Assembly (NCBI GenBank): GCA_901456055.1
Contig: CABDWT010000019.1
Location: 496,001 to 560,000 of the forward strand
From: Phytobacter ursingii
Lineage (GTDB): Bacteria > Pseudomonadota > Gammaproteobacteria > Enterobacterales > Enterobacteriaceae
Direction: 5' to 3'
Length of the DNA: 64,000 nt
Positions 18,626 through 28,219 of the stretch are shown in pieces; position 1 is the first letter of the stretch, and each line of letters begins with the position of its first letter. Position numbers and translations under genes: made by a program. Under the pieces are notes generated by a model. That model worked only from the letters and a program-made list of their open reading frames with translations, did no database searches and was not told the DNA's origin.

Positions 18626-19012
18626 GATTTCACCCGGCCAGGCCAGCACATTCCCGTCAGCTTTATCATCAACGAACCGCAATGCATCTTTCGCCAGATT
18701 TTTGAAAGCACATTACGTCAGCGGCAGATCACACTTGATAACACCATTGAGTTATGGAGCATTGAGAGCATCAAACAGTGTGTGGCGGGTAATCTTGGGG
18801 TTTCCTTTTTACCGCGCTTTACCGTAGAAAATGAACTGGCAACCGGTACTCTGGTTGAACTGCCTTTTTCCCCCACAGCACTTTCGATCGAGGCATTGTG
18901 CGCTTACCATGCGGGGAAAGTCGTCAGCCCGGCGATGCGGGTGTTTATGAAATGTATGCGGGAAACCCTGTCGGCACCGCAGACGGCGGCGGATGAAGCC
19001 ACGCCGCGTTAA
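18626..19012 (+). pseudogene. Truncated LysR-family regulator, C-terminal part
   Basis: About 125 codons of a LysR effector-binding domain remain: IPVSFIINEPQCIFRQIFES is followed by QITLDNTIELWSIESIKQ, then CVAGNLGVSFLPRFTV. The helix-turn-helix half is missing. There is no proper start codon or ribosome site; the first ATG-type start inside would give a useless fragment. The stop overlaps a convergent short remnant (minus strand, NELRALQYSGWID before a TAA at 19009). Clearly a decayed gene. Confidence 0.7.
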
Positions 19013-19661
19013 TCAATCCAGCCGCTGTACTGCAGCGCGCGAAGTTCGTTAAACAGGAATGGTCAGTTGAGCTCGCCGCCACTCGCTCATTCAAAGCGCT
19101 GCCTCGCACAGCCCTCGCCAATAATCACCAGATTTGCCCCACTGGTATACCTTCCCCGCTTACAGCCGTAAGACGACCTGCTCTTATTTCATCTGAGCGA
19201 TATAACCTTATTTCCGACCGACCAAAACCGGCGATAAAACATCATGGAGACAATGTGAAAGCATTGTGTTTTCAATATGGTATTTATTAAGTTTGATTTA
19301 TTTCCCTTACATCAAACAACGACCCAACAGACTGTTTTAAAACAATAAAATAATTAAAGAAAACTCAGCCATTATTAACTTGATAATGAATTTCATTTCC
19401 ACTAACGTCATTTACGCATGATGGGTATGACGGAGATAACCCGATAAGTCGCGTATGAAATAATTACCTCGCTTCTCTTTCGCTTTATTAATAGCGCAAA
19501 TTGTCAGTTTTATTCTGGCCTGTTTAATGGTGAATCCTGTTTATCCAGGAGGCATTGCTACGCCTGAAAACACCCTCATGCGTTGCGCGTGAAAGCGAAT
19601 AACCTGCCCATCAGGCAAGCGAAGAGCGAGGACCGAGCGTAAAAGAAAACAGGGAAAAGGT
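19013..19661. other. Intergenic region before FepA-like receptor
   Basis: The first ~60 bases hold a short minus-strand remnant ending NELRALQYSGWID. The rest is non-coding and grows A+T-rich toward the receptor gene. A Fur-box-like site lies at 19382-19400. The leader from there to the start is about 260 bases, long for a simple promoter. Confidence 0.45.
19382..19400 (+). promoter_or_regulatory. Fur-box-like site
   Basis: GATAATGAATTTCATTTCC matches the 19-base Fur consensus at 14 positions. It lies upstream of the siderophore receptor gene, where iron repression is expected. Confidence 0.6.
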
Positions 19662-21941
19662 ATGAAACACACTTCGCACTACTCACTGGCCATGTTAATT
19701 CACATGGCGCTCTGGGGAATACCGCTTGCGGCACAGGCCGCTGACAACAGCACAGCAACAGATAAAACATCCGGTGCCACCAGCGCGGCAACAGACAATT
19801 CATCGGTAAACAGTGGTGACACCATCGTGGTCACTGCGGCAAAACAGACGCTGCAGGCTTCGGGGGTATCGACGATTACCGCCGATGAAATCAGCAAGCA
19901 TCCCCCGGCTCGAGACGTTTCAGAACTGATCCGTACCCAGCCTGGCGTGAACCTGACCGGCAACTCCACCAGCGGGCAGCGCGGTAACAACCGTCAGATT
20001 GATATCCGCGGGATGGGGCCGGAAAACACCCTGATTCTGGTTGACGGTAAGCCGGTCACCAGCCGCAACTCAGTCCGCTACGGCTGGCGTGGCGACCGCG
20101 ACAGCCGCGGAGACAGCAGTTGGGTTCCGGCAGAGATGATTGATCATATTGATGTGATCCGTGGCCCGGCCGCCGCGCGCTACGGCAACGGCGCGATGGG
20201 TGGCGTGGTCAACATCGTTACTAAACCCACCAGCGATGAGTGGCATGGATCGTGGAATACCTATCTGAACGCGCCGCAGCACCGTAAAGAAGGTTCGACA
20301 AAGCGCACCAACTTTAGCCTCAATGGCCCACTGTCCGACACCGTCAGTTTCAACCTGTGGGGCAACCTGAGTAAAACCCAGGCCGATGCGCAGGATATTA
20401 ACTCCGGCCATGAAGCCTCCCGTACCGGAACCTATGCCGGTTCCTACCCGGCGGGTCGCGAAGGGGTGATCAACAAAGATATCCACGGCAAAGTGCGCTG
20501 GGAATTTGCCCCGATGCAGACGCTGGAATTTGAATCCGGCTACAGCCGCCAGGGAAACCTCTACGCGGGCGACACGCAGAACACCAATACCAGTACGCTG
20601 GTTAAAAGCATGTACGGCAAAGAGACCAACCGCCTCTATCGCCAGACCTACGGCCTGACCTGGACCGGCGGCTGGGATAATGGCGTCACCAGCAACACCT
20701 ACGCCCAGTATGAACGTACGCGTAACTCGCGTATGAACGAAGGGCTGGCGGGCGGCACCGAAGGGATTTTCTCCAGCGATAAGTTCTCGGATATCGACCT
20801 GGCCGACGTGTTGCTGCACAGCGAGGTCAACATTCCTTTCACCCTGGGCGTCGATCAGGCCCTGACGCTGGGTACGGAGTGGAACCAGCAGCGGATGAAA
20901 GATGGCGTCTCCAACAGCCAATACCTCTCTTATGGTTCGATTTCTGGCGCCGACAGCACCAACCGCAGCCCGTACTCCAGCGCGGAAATCTTCTCGCTGT
21001 TTACCGAAGACAATATTGCGCTGACCGATAGCACCATGCTGACCCCGGCTCTGCGTTTCGACCATCACAGCATTGTCGGCAACAACTGGAGCCCGTCACT
21101 TAACCTCTCCCAGGCGCTTGACGAAGACTGGACGCTGAAACTGGGGATTGCGCGGGCCTACAAAGCGCCGAACCTGTATCAGCTCAACCCGAACTACATT
21201 CTCTACAGCAACGGTCAGGGATGCTATGCCAGCAGCTCCGCCTGTTACCTGATGGGTAACAGCGATCTGAAAGCCGAGACCAGCGTGAACAAAGAGATTG
21301 GTATTGAGTACAAGCACAACGGCTTCCAGAGCGGCATCACTTACTTCCGCAACGATTACCACAACAAGATCGAGTCTGGTTATTCCGCTGTTGGCACCGC
21401 CAGCAACGGCACGACCAATATTTACCAGTGGGAGAACGTCCCGAAAGCGCTGGTCGAAGGGCTGGAAGGCACGCTTAATGTTCCCGTTAGTGAGACGGTT
21501 AACTGGACCAATAATCTGACCTGGATGCTGCAAAGCAAAAACAAAACCACCGGGGATCGCCTGTCGGTCATTCCGCAGTTCACGCTGAACTCCGGGCTGT
21601 CCTGGCAGGTACGCGATGACCTGTCGCTGCAAAGTACCTTCACCTGGTATGGCCGCCAGAAACCCAAACGCTTCAACTATAAAGGAGAGGCGGTTTCAGG
21701 TAGCGAGCTGAACGAAGTGAGCCCTTACAGCATTGTCGGCCTGAGTTCAACCTGGACGGTGACGAAGAACCTGAGCCTGACGGGCGGGATAGATAACCTG
21801 TTTGATAATCGCCACTACCGTGCCGGTAATGCGCAAACCACCGGTAACGCCACCACCGGCGCATATCTCTATGGCGCAGGGGCAGAGACCTACAACGAAT
21901 CCGGGCGCACGTTCTACGCCAGTGTGAACACCCACTTCTGA
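19662..21941 (+). CDS. FepA-like TonB-dependent catecholate siderophore receptor
   Basis: A 759-residue outer membrane receptor. The signal peptide ends WGIPLAAQA, cut before ADNST. A TonB box-like DTIVVTAA (about 53-60) is followed by the plug domain with QPGVNLTGN, IDIRGMGPENTLILVDG and VIRGPAAARYGNGAMGG. The barrel ends ...TFYASVNTHF with the terminal Phe needed for assembly. Length and plug motifs fit FepA, IroN and PfeA, which import ferric enterobactin and its relatives. No siderophore biosynthesis genes are adjacent, so it may be a second receptor. A Fur-box-like site lies upstream and AGGG seven bases before the start. Confidence 0.88.
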   Translation: MKHTSHYSLAMLIHMALWGIPLAAQAADNSTATDKTSGATSAATDNSSVNSGDTIVVTAAKQTLQASGVSTITADEISKHPPARDVSELIRTQPGVNLTGNSTSGQRGNNRQIDIRGMGPENTLILVDGKPVTSRNSVRYGWRGDRDSRGDSSWVPAEMIDHIDVIRGPAAARYGNGAMGGVVNIVTKPTSDEWHGSWNTYLNAPQHRKEGSTKRTNFSLNGPLSDTVSFNLWGNLSKTQADAQDINSGHEASRTGTYAGSYPAGREGVINKDIHGKVRWEFAPMQTLEFESGYSRQGNLYAGDTQNTNTSTLVKSMYGKETNRLYRQTYGLTWTGGWDNGVTSNTYAQYERTRNSRMNEGLAGGTEGIFSSDKFSDIDLADVLLHSEVNIPFTLGVDQALTLGTEWNQQRMKDGVSNSQYLSYGSISGADSTNRSPYSSAEIFSLFTEDNIALTDSTMLTPALRFDHHSIVGNNWSPSLNLSQALDEDWTLKLGIARAYKAPNLYQLNPNYILYSNGQGCYASSSACYLMGNSDLKAETSVNKEIGIEYKHNGFQSGITYFRNDYHNKIESGYSAVGTASNGTTNIYQWENVPKALVEGLEGTLNVPVSETVNWTNNLTWMLQSKNKTTGDRLSVIPQFTLNSGLSWQVRDDLSLQSTFTWYGRQKPKRFNYKGEAVSGSELNEVSPYSIVGLSSTWTVTKNLSLTGGIDNLFDNRHYRAGNAQTTGNATTGAYLYGAGAETYNESGRTFYASVNTHF

Positions 21942-21986
21942 TAAACCTTATAGCCGGAATAACCAGGTATTCCGGCTTTCTCGCGC

Positions 21987-23741
21987 TTACTCGACGGCGA
22001 GCTGACCGTCACGCACCACGTAGTTCTTCTGGTTATCCGGGCCAATAAAATCACTGGCCGGTTTCCCCAGCGTAAGACGGGCAAACTCGTCTGATTTCAC
22101 CGCACTGTAATTGCTGGCATCGTTGACCGACCCCGTGCCGTTATAACGGGCAATCATTGGATACGGGAATACAGGGCGCGTGGCAATTGCTTTTACCGCC
22201 GGGCTGGCAAACGGCTCACTCTTTTTCTGCACACCGTGGAATTGTGCCTGCGCATCCGGTTTCGCCATGGGTGGCATTTTGCTGGCCGCAGCGGCAAGTT
22301 TGCCGGTCATCAGCGACTGCGGCGCAATATTGTGCTCGGTCCAGGCCATCAACGGCGTCAGCAGATCGACCTGATCGTAACCGTCACCACCGCCGCAGTG
22401 CCCCACGCCAGGCAGCAGGAACAGGCGCAGGAATTTATCAGTTGTCGCTTCCCCCATCGTGGACTGCACGCCGCGATAATAGGCAATCGAAAACGCCGGG
22501 GTCACGGAATCATCAGCCAGACCGTGCCACATCAGCAGTTTGCCACCACGTTTTTCATAGGCACTAAGGTTGGTGTTTGCCGCGTTATATAAAGGTGCCA
22601 GCTGTGCAACAGCAGCAAAGTTCTGTTGGGTGAGCGGGAAGTCGCTCATGGACTGAATCGGCTGCTTGCCACCAGGTAAAAGCACAGACTGCAGCGCCGG
22701 GAGCACCATCATTTCCGACATCGAATGGCCTTTCGCGCTGTCCGGTACCGGCCAGCGCAGCTCGGATCCTGGCGGCAGGCCGGAGGCAACAAACTGCGCC
22801 CCCTTTTCATCGTACGCCCCGCGATAAAGTTTTTTGGCAACGTCTAACTCTTCTTGCGTCAGGCAGGCCGATTTGTCTTTCTGATTGGCTTTGCACAGCG
22901 TCACCCAGTCGTCCGAGAAGGTGCAGGCATACGGGTTTTGCAAAATGCCGTCTTTCACATTCGATAAGGTCGGGCAATTTTTCACCACCGCCGCATGCAG
23001 TATAGGTAGACTTGCTTTAAGCAGGATGGCGCTGCCATCTTTGCGCAGGTTCGCCGCCACGTTCCAGCCGTGATAGAAGGAGTTCTGGAACTGGAAGAAT
23101 GCCGCAGGCGCACCAGCGCTGATGCCGTCGAAATCGTCCGGGTAGCGCTGCGCTTCCATCAGCGCCTCTCTGCCCCCGTCTGAACAGCCCATAAAGTACG
23201 AATATTTTGGCGACTGCCCGTACCAGGCGGTAATTAGCGCCTTCGCCAGCAGCGCGGTGAGGTGGTTTGCACGGTAGGCGAAATCGATGCGCTTTTGCGG
23301 ATCCTCCGCCCAGCTGCTATCCATCATGCTGCCGTCGTGGCCCATATTGGTTGCAGCCACGGCAAACTCACCGTTCATCGCCGGCACACAGCCGCTGGCG
23401 TTGGAGAGGCTAAGATTGATGTTGCCGCACAGCCCTCCACAGCCCACCTGTAGAAAACGCTGGGTCCAGTTGCTGACTGGTAGTGCCACTTCCACGCCGA
23501 TTTCCGGGGCGATACTGGCGGTGACTTTACAGAAGGTCCCCTGCGTGGTTTTCAGGGTTTCGATTTTGGTGATGATGACGGAGGTGCCAACCGAGCTGCT
23601 AAAATCCTGCTCCTGCAAGGTATCGCAGGCGGTGGTCGGTTGAATCGCCGCTAAACGAGGTGCTGTTTCTGCTGCCCAGGCCACAGAACCGCCACACCAG
23701 AGCAGGCTTAACAGCAGCACTTTTTTTAGCAATCTTCTCAT
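21987..23741 (-). CDS. Tannase / feruloyl esterase family hydrolase
   Basis: A secreted alpha/beta hydrolase, 584 residues from the ATG at 23741, with GGA seven bases upstream; in-frame ATGs at 23753 and 23801 give longer versions. The signal peptide is MRRLLKKVLLLSLLWCGG then SVAWA. The nucleophile elbow is GCSDGGREALMEAQRYP, the acid probably lies in MWHGLADDSVTP, and the histidine in VGHCGGGDGYD; the paired cysteines beside Ser and His are the family's CS-D-HC motif. It cleaves ester bonds of gallate or ferulate esters, so plant polyphenols are a likely substrate (inference). Convergent with the receptor gene, 45 bases apart. Confidence 0.85.
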   Translation of the reverse strand: MRRLLKKVLLLSLLWCGGSVAWAAETAPRLAAIQPTTACDTLQEQDFSSSVGTSVIITKIETLKTTQGTFCKVTASIAPEIGVEVALPVSNWTQRFLQVGCGGLCGNINLSLSNASGCVPAMNGEFAVAATNMGHDGSMMDSSWAEDPQKRIDFAYRANHLTALLAKALITAWYGQSPKYSYFMGCSDGGREALMEAQRYPDDFDGISAGAPAAFFQFQNSFYHGWNVAANLRKDGSAILLKASLPILHAAVVKNCPTLSNVKDGILQNPYACTFSDDWVTLCKANQKDKSACLTQEELDVAKKLYRGAYDEKGAQFVASGLPPGSELRWPVPDSAKGHSMSEMMVLPALQSVLLPGGKQPIQSMSDFPLTQQNFAAVAQLAPLYNAANTNLSAYEKRGGKLLMWHGLADDSVTPAFSIAYYRGVQSTMGEATTDKFLRLFLLPGVGHCGGGDGYDQVDLLTPLMAWTEHNIAPQSLMTGKLAAAASKMPPMAKPDAQAQFHGVQKKSEPFASPAVKAIATRPVFPYPMIARYNGTGSVNDASNYSAVKSDEFARLTLGKPASDFIGPDNQKNYVVRDGQLAVE

Positions 23742-24296
23742 ACTTATGTCCATTTTGACGTATTGATACGTTGCCGAAAATAATGAGTTTAAACAACTCA
23801 TGCATTACCTCATGCTATTTTATTACGGCGAACGGTTATTCTAATTTACCGGACGTAATTATGTCGACGAGATTATCCTGATGTCAATTCATTGCCCGCA
23901 CCACATAATTAATTCATTTTATCTTCATTTTATCTGGCGCATTCTGCGTTAATTTTCATACGTTCTTTGCGTAGTACAAAGGACGTTTTTCCTAACAAGC
24001 CTTCCCCCTTCCCTGCGTTCCGGAAGGGGGCTTTTTTTTGATTAAATAATAGAAACAGACATTCTACATTACCCTCAGATGCCATTTTCGATGCTCCTGT
24101 TGCAATAAAGTTCCACTATTAATTAACTTTTCACCCATCGGGGAATATCCATCCTTTCTCCATTGTTTCGCCATAATTAAATGTAATTCTGCGTTTTTCT
24201 TCGGGTTGCTTTGGGTAAATTCGGTCACTGACCGTGGGATTACTCTGAGATAACGTCGTCAGTCACTATGCTAAATATCTCTTAGACGAAACGTTC
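23742..24296. other. Divergent intergenic region between tannase gene and bamK
   Basis: The 555-base region has no protein-coding frame. It contains two hairpins and a strong intrinsic terminator at 23961-24039 that belong to neither neighbouring gene; see the ncRNA entry. Confidence 0.55.
23900..24039 (+). ncRNA. Possible small RNA ending in an intrinsic terminator
   Basis: Two hairpins stand in tandem. The first (23961-23985) pairs CGTTCTTTG with CAAAGGACG around a seven-base loop and is followed by five T. The second (24004-24030) pairs CCCCCTTCC with GGAAGGGGG and is followed by eight T, a textbook terminator. The gene on the left runs away from it and bamK begins 257 bases to the right, so the terminated transcript must start inside the intergenic region. 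The 5' end is a guess; TTATCT motifs near 23920-23935 might be a -10. Confidence 0.4.
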
Positions 24297-26726
24297 ATGT
24301 TTAAAAAACGCATTATCATCGCCGGATTATTGATGTCCCCTTTCGCTCTCCATGCCGCAACGTCATCCTCATACCGGATTGACGATATTCGCTTCGAAGG
24401 TTTGCAGCGCGTGACCATCGGCGCGGCCCTGTTGAGCATGCCCGTCAGAACGGGCGAAGAGGTGACCAACGACGACATCAGTGAATCGGTGCGTGCGCTG
24501 TATGCCAGCGGGAACTTTAAGAATGTGCAGATCCTGCGCGACGGCACGACCCTGCTAGTTAAAGTGGAAGAACGCCCAACCATCGCGAAGATAAGTTTCT
24601 CTGGCAATAAAGCCATTAAGGATGAACTGCTCAAACAAAACCTCAGCGCCAGCGGTATTGATGAAGGCATCGCACTGGACAGCAATAACATCGCTGAAAT
24701 AGAAAAAGCCCTACAGGATTTTTATTACAGCGTCGGGAAATACAGCGCTGAGGTTCATGCGGTGGTGACACCGCTGCCAAGAAACCGCGTCGACCTGAAA
24801 TTCGTGTTTCAGGAAGGCGTATCGGCAAAAATTATGCAAATCAACATTCTCGGTAACCACGCTTTTAGTGAGGAAAAGCTGATTGATCAGCTGCAGCTGC
24901 GCGATCAGGTGCCATGGTGGAATGTGCTGGCCGACCAGAAATACCAGAAGCAGAAATTAGAAGCCGATATCGAGACGCTGCGCAGTTATTATCTCGATCG
25001 CGGCTTTGCGCGCTTTACCGTTAATTCTAGCCAGGTCAGTATGACTCCGGATAAAAAATCCCTGTATATCACCATCAATATCAACGAGGGCGATCGCTAT
25101 CAGATTGCCAGTACACTGGTGAGCGGGGATCTGGCCCTGCACAATAAAGAAATAGAAGATATTGCAAAGCAGCTCGAGAACAAAGAATACAGCAGTGCAG
25201 AAATTACCCGGATTGAAAATACCATTAAGAAATTACTCGGCAAATATGGCTATGCCATGCCGCAGGTGAACACCGGCCCGGAAATAGATGACCAGCAGAA
25301 AAAAGTGACGCTGCATATTAACGTCAATGCCGGACACCGCTACTCCGTGCGCCGGATCCGTTTTGAGGGCAATGACACCTCCCGCGACGCCGTACTCCGC
25401 CGTGAAATGCGCCAGATGGAAGGATCGTGGCTCAATGGTGACAAAGTGCAGCAGGGGAAAGAGCGTCTCGATCGTACCGGTTTTTTTGAATCGGTAGAGA
25501 GCAGCACGGTGCCGGTATCCGGTACCGCCGATCAGGTGGACGTGGTGTACAAGGTGAAGGAGCGCAACACCGGATCCTTTAACTTCGGTATTGGTTACGG
25601 CACCGACAGCGGCATCAGTTATCAGCTTGGCGTCACCCAGGATAACTGGCTGGGTACGGGGAATAGCGTCAGCTTTAACGGCACACGCAGCAGCTACCAG
25701 TCCTATATCGAACTCGGCCTTACCGACCCCTATTTCACCGTCGATGGGGTAAGCCTTGGCGGCAAAGTTTTCTATAACAGCTATGACGCTTCTGATGCCG
25801 ATACCGGCAGCTATAACCAGCAAAGCTATGGTCTGGGCAGCAACATGGGCTTCCCGATCAGCGAAAACAATACCCTCAATCTGGGGCTGGATTACGTTCA
25901 TAACCGCTTAACCAATATGGAGCCGGAGCTGACCACCTGGCGCTATCTCAATTCGCGCGGCATCTACCCGGACGTTGTCACCAAAGACGGCAACAGCGGC
26001 GCGAAATACACCGCCAATGATTTCTTCAGCAGCCTGGGCTGGAGCTATAACACCCTCGACCGCGGCTATTTCCCCCGCTCGGGTAATAAGAGCAGCTTAA
26101 CCGGCAAAGTGACCATCCCCGGCTCCGATAACAGCTACTACAAGCTGACGTTCGACAGTACGCAATATCAACCGCTGACCGAGAGCGGAAACTGGGTGTG
26201 GATGGAACATGTCCGTGCGGGTTACGCGGGCGGCCTGAACGGTAAGTCCGTACCATTCTACGACAACTTCTACGCCGGGGGATCGTCGTCCGTGCGCGGT
26301 TTCTCCTCCAACACCATCGGCCCGAAATCCGCCTACTACCGCTGTAATGGGACAGAAAGTAGCTACAGCGCTTGCCCGCTGGATAGCTCATCAGATGCGG
26401 TGGGCGGTAATGCGATGGTGGTGCTGAACAGCGAATTTATCGTGCCGACGCCGTTCATCAATGACAAATACGCCGACAGCCTGCGTACCTCGCTGTTTGT
26501 CGATGCCGGGACCGTCTGGAGCACCTCCTGGCGTAACACGGCGCAAACCCAGGCCGCCGGGATCCCGGATTATGGCGATCCCTACAACATCCGCTTCTCC
26601 GCTGGGATTGCCGTGCAGTGGATGTCTCCTCTGGGGCCGCTGGTCTTCTCGTGGGCCGAACCCTTTAAGAAATACGACGGCGATAAAGCCGAGCAGTTCC
26701 AGTTCAATATCGGCAAGACCTGGTAG
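24297..26726 (+). CDS. bamK: BamA paralogue (BamK type), Omp85 outer membrane assembly protein
   Basis: An 809-residue Omp85 protein, the length of BamA. The signal peptide [18 protein letters not shown] ends HAA. Five POTRA domains follow to about residue 425 (for example [38 protein letters not shown]), then a 16-strand barrel beginning [14 protein letters not shown]. The lid loop motif [16 protein letters not shown] has its conserved Arg at 667, and the barrel ends FQFNIGKTW. Canonical bamA lies between rseP and skp; this one stands alone, so it is a second copy. BamK in Klebsiella is the known example of such a paralogue. Identity to BamK is inferred. Confidence 0.88.
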   Translation: MFKKRIIIAGLLMSPFALHAATSSSYRIDDIRFEGLQRVTIGAALLSMPVRTGEEVTNDDISESVRALYASGNFKNVQILRDGTTLLVKVEERPTIAKISFSGNKAIKDELLKQNLSASGIDEGIALDSNNIAEIEKALQDFYYSVGKYSAEVHAVVTPLPRNRVDLKFVFQEGVSAKIMQINILGNHAFSEEKLIDQLQLRDQVPWWNVLADQKYQKQKLEADIETLRSYYLDRGFARFTVNSSQVSMTPDKKSLYITININEGDRYQIASTLVSGDLALHNKEIEDIAKQLENKEYSSAEITRIENTIKKLLGKYGYAMPQVNTGPEIDDQQKKVTLHINVNAGHRYSVRRIRFEGNDTSRDAVLRREMRQMEGSWLNGDKVQQGKERLDRTGFFESVESSTVPVSGTADQVDVVYKVKERNTGSFNFGIGYGTDSGISYQLGVTQDNWLGTGNSVSFNGTRSSYQSYIELGLTDPYFTVDGVSLGGKVFYNSYDASDADTGSYNQQSYGLGSNMGFPISENNTLNLGLDYVHNRLTNMEPELTTWRYLNSRGIYPDVVTKDGNSGAKYTANDFFSSLGWSYNTLDRGYFPRSGNKSSLTGKVTIPGSDNSYYKLTFDSTQYQPLTESGNWVWMEHVRAGYAGGLNGKSVPFYDNFYAGGSSSVRGFSSNTIGPKSAYYRCNGTESSYSACPLDSSSDAVGGNAMVVLNSEFIVPTPFINDKYADSLRTSLFVDAGTVWSTSWRNTAQTQAAGIPDYGDPYNIRFSAGIAVQWMSPLGPLVFSWAEPFKKYDGDKAEQFQFNIGKTW

Positions 26727-26739
26727 CGATTGCCATCGG

Positions 26740-26786
26740 ATCGTCGCGCCTGTTCTGCCCCGGTGCGACGATGCCTTTCCGGGGCA
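26740..26786 (+). other. Interlocked inverted repeats, possible pseudoknot
   Basis: ATCGTCGC (26740-26747) pairs with GCGACGAT (26765-26772), and TGCCCCGG (26756-26763) pairs with CCGGGGCA (26779-26786). Both are perfect 8-base stems and they interleave, giving either two competing hairpins or an H-type pseudoknot with loops of 8, 1 and 6 bases. It starts 14 bases after the bamK stop. No T run follows, so it is not a plain terminator. Confidence 0.5.
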
Positions 26787-26849
26787 GGTTTAATCCATTG
26801 AGGGAGCCATTGTGTTCAACCAACACCACATTTTATCAGGGAGCCCGCC

Positions 26850-27143
26850 ATGAAGAAGAAAACGTCGCCCCCCGTGAGCAAAGTCGATTTCTTCGACTTC
26901 AAATATGATCTGGAGCGTGCGGTTCTGGCCTCAACGCAGGAAAACGCCCAACAGTGCCTGACGCGGGCAAAATTTTTGTGTTATCTACTATGCCGCAACC
27001 TGAGCCATGAGCATGTTGAAATGTTTAACGAGACATTCAGCAGTGCCGAAATGGCGGTGAGTTCAACCGCCAATAAAAAGGAAAAGACGCGCAAATTCAG
27101 GAACAATTTCTCGCGGCTAAAACATTCGCTTTATAACGAATAA
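26850..27143 (+). CDS. Small basic protein of unknown function
   Basis: A 97-residue frame with a good ribosome site (GGGAG) and start. No signal peptide or membrane segment is evident. The N-terminus is basic, followed by probable helices (FKYDLERAVLASTQENAQQ, RAKFLCYLLCRNLS) and a Lys/Arg-rich C-terminus (KKEKTRKFRNNFSRLKHS). I do not recognise it. It follows bamK by 123 bases across the possible pseudoknot and may be co-transcribed. Confidence 0.55.
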   Translation: MKKKTSPPVSKVDFFDFKYDLERAVLASTQENAQQCLTRAKFLCYLLCRNLSHEHVEMFNETFSSAEMAVSSTANKKEKTRKFRNNFSRLKHSLYNE

Positions 27144-27255
27144 AACGCGTTCTTTGTCCACCCATTACCGCGTATCTTCAACGCGGCATCTTTTTGCGTC
27201 CTGGATTTATCGGTTATCAAAACGTATCGGTGTTCGGTCGTCACTATCGCTTTCA

Positions 27256-27707
27256 TTACACTCTCTCTTTAGGCAATAAAAGGCCGCTTCCGGCCTTGTC
27301 GCGAGAAGAGGCATCAATAATCAGGGTTTCGCGCGAGTTGCCTATAACCGGCAGTTGCGTCAGCATCTGTTGCAGGTTGATGGCGCGCTCCCGTAGCCTT
27401 AAACCACTCCAGCACCGGGCGACTGCCTTCCTGTGTCAGCATCGTTGGGCTGACGTTTTTCAGCCCCAGACGCGCCATTTTACCCGCTTCCCACGCTGAG
27501 GTGAGTGCACACCAGCATACATCACGTTCTGTGATTTAAGCGCAACCTTCACCTCATTTGCCAGCGCGTGTTCACTCTCACCTAACAAGTTGGCCAGCAC
27601 CATGGCGTGACCATGCAGCAATTGCGCCGCCGTAATAGGGGGGGATTATTGCCGCCCTGCCACTGGGGAAACACCAGGCGCAGGGTTTGGGATTGCGGGT
27701 TATTCAT
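27256..27707 (-). pseudogene. Decayed arginase/ureohydrolase-family gene
   Basis: The minus strand keeps scattered pieces of a ureohydrolase. From the ATG at 27707 it reads MNNPQSQTLRLVFPQWQGGN, then breaks at a run of C. Other frames then give HGHAMVLANLLGESE-like sequence, NVMYAGVHS, LGLKNVSPTMLTQEGSRPVLEWFK, and finally AINLQQMLTQLPVIGNS and ETLIIDASSRDKAGSG before a TAA. Only about 450 of an expected ~840 bases remain, with several frameshifts and missing metal-ligand blocks. Not functional. Confidence 0.65.
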
Positions 27708-27727
27708 GCTTTTACTCCTGTCAGGAG

Positions 27728-28219
27728 GACGCGATTAGCGCAGGTGCGCTACAGGATATGTCGATGATCGGCAGAAAAATTTGCGAGCTGGAAAGCGTGG
27801 TCTGTGCCTCGCCGGGCTATCTCCAGCGTACAGGCACGCCAACCACGCCGGAAGAGGTGGCGCAGTCGCACGTGCATACGGGGTATTTCTTTGCCGCCAC
27901 GGGCAAACCGGACCCGCTGGTGTTTGAAAAAGCGGGCGAGCGCATTGAGATTGATAACTGCAAATACTGCACCAATGAGGGCAATGGCCTGATGAGTATG
28001 ATGCTGGCGGGTCTGGGTCTGGGCCAGCATATGCACCCAATTGTGCAGCCTTATCTCGACACGGGCGAACTGGTGGAAGTCCTGTCCGGCTGGTCCAGAC
28101 CGTCGATCCCCTTCAATGTGGTTTATCCGCCAAACCGCCACCAGAGCGCACGCCTGCAGAACTTTATTGACTGGCTGATAACGCGGTTTAGCCCGCCGGC
28201 GGAAAAAGCCGCGCGCTAA
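27728..28219 (+). pseudogene. Truncated LysR-family regulator, C-terminal domain
   Basis: The frame starts without a start codon at about 27728 as DAISAGALQDMSMIGRKI, the usual strand and loop of a LysR effector domain, and runs on as CELESVVCASPGYLQRTG and LAGLGLGQHMHPIVQPYL to the stop at 28219. The whole DNA-binding half is missing. Its end overlaps the convergent lysR gene by 32 bases. It lies beside the decayed arginase gene, so one event may have ruined both. Confidence 0.7.

Noticed and set aside
20070-21068. 332-codon open frame antisense to the FepA-like gene
   Set aside because: It lies wholly inside a well-supported receptor gene; long antisense frames are common in G+C-rich genes and this one shows no domain.
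27194-27499. 101-codon plus-strand frame
   Set aside because: It lies opposite the decayed arginase-family gene, whose pieces explain the sequence better.
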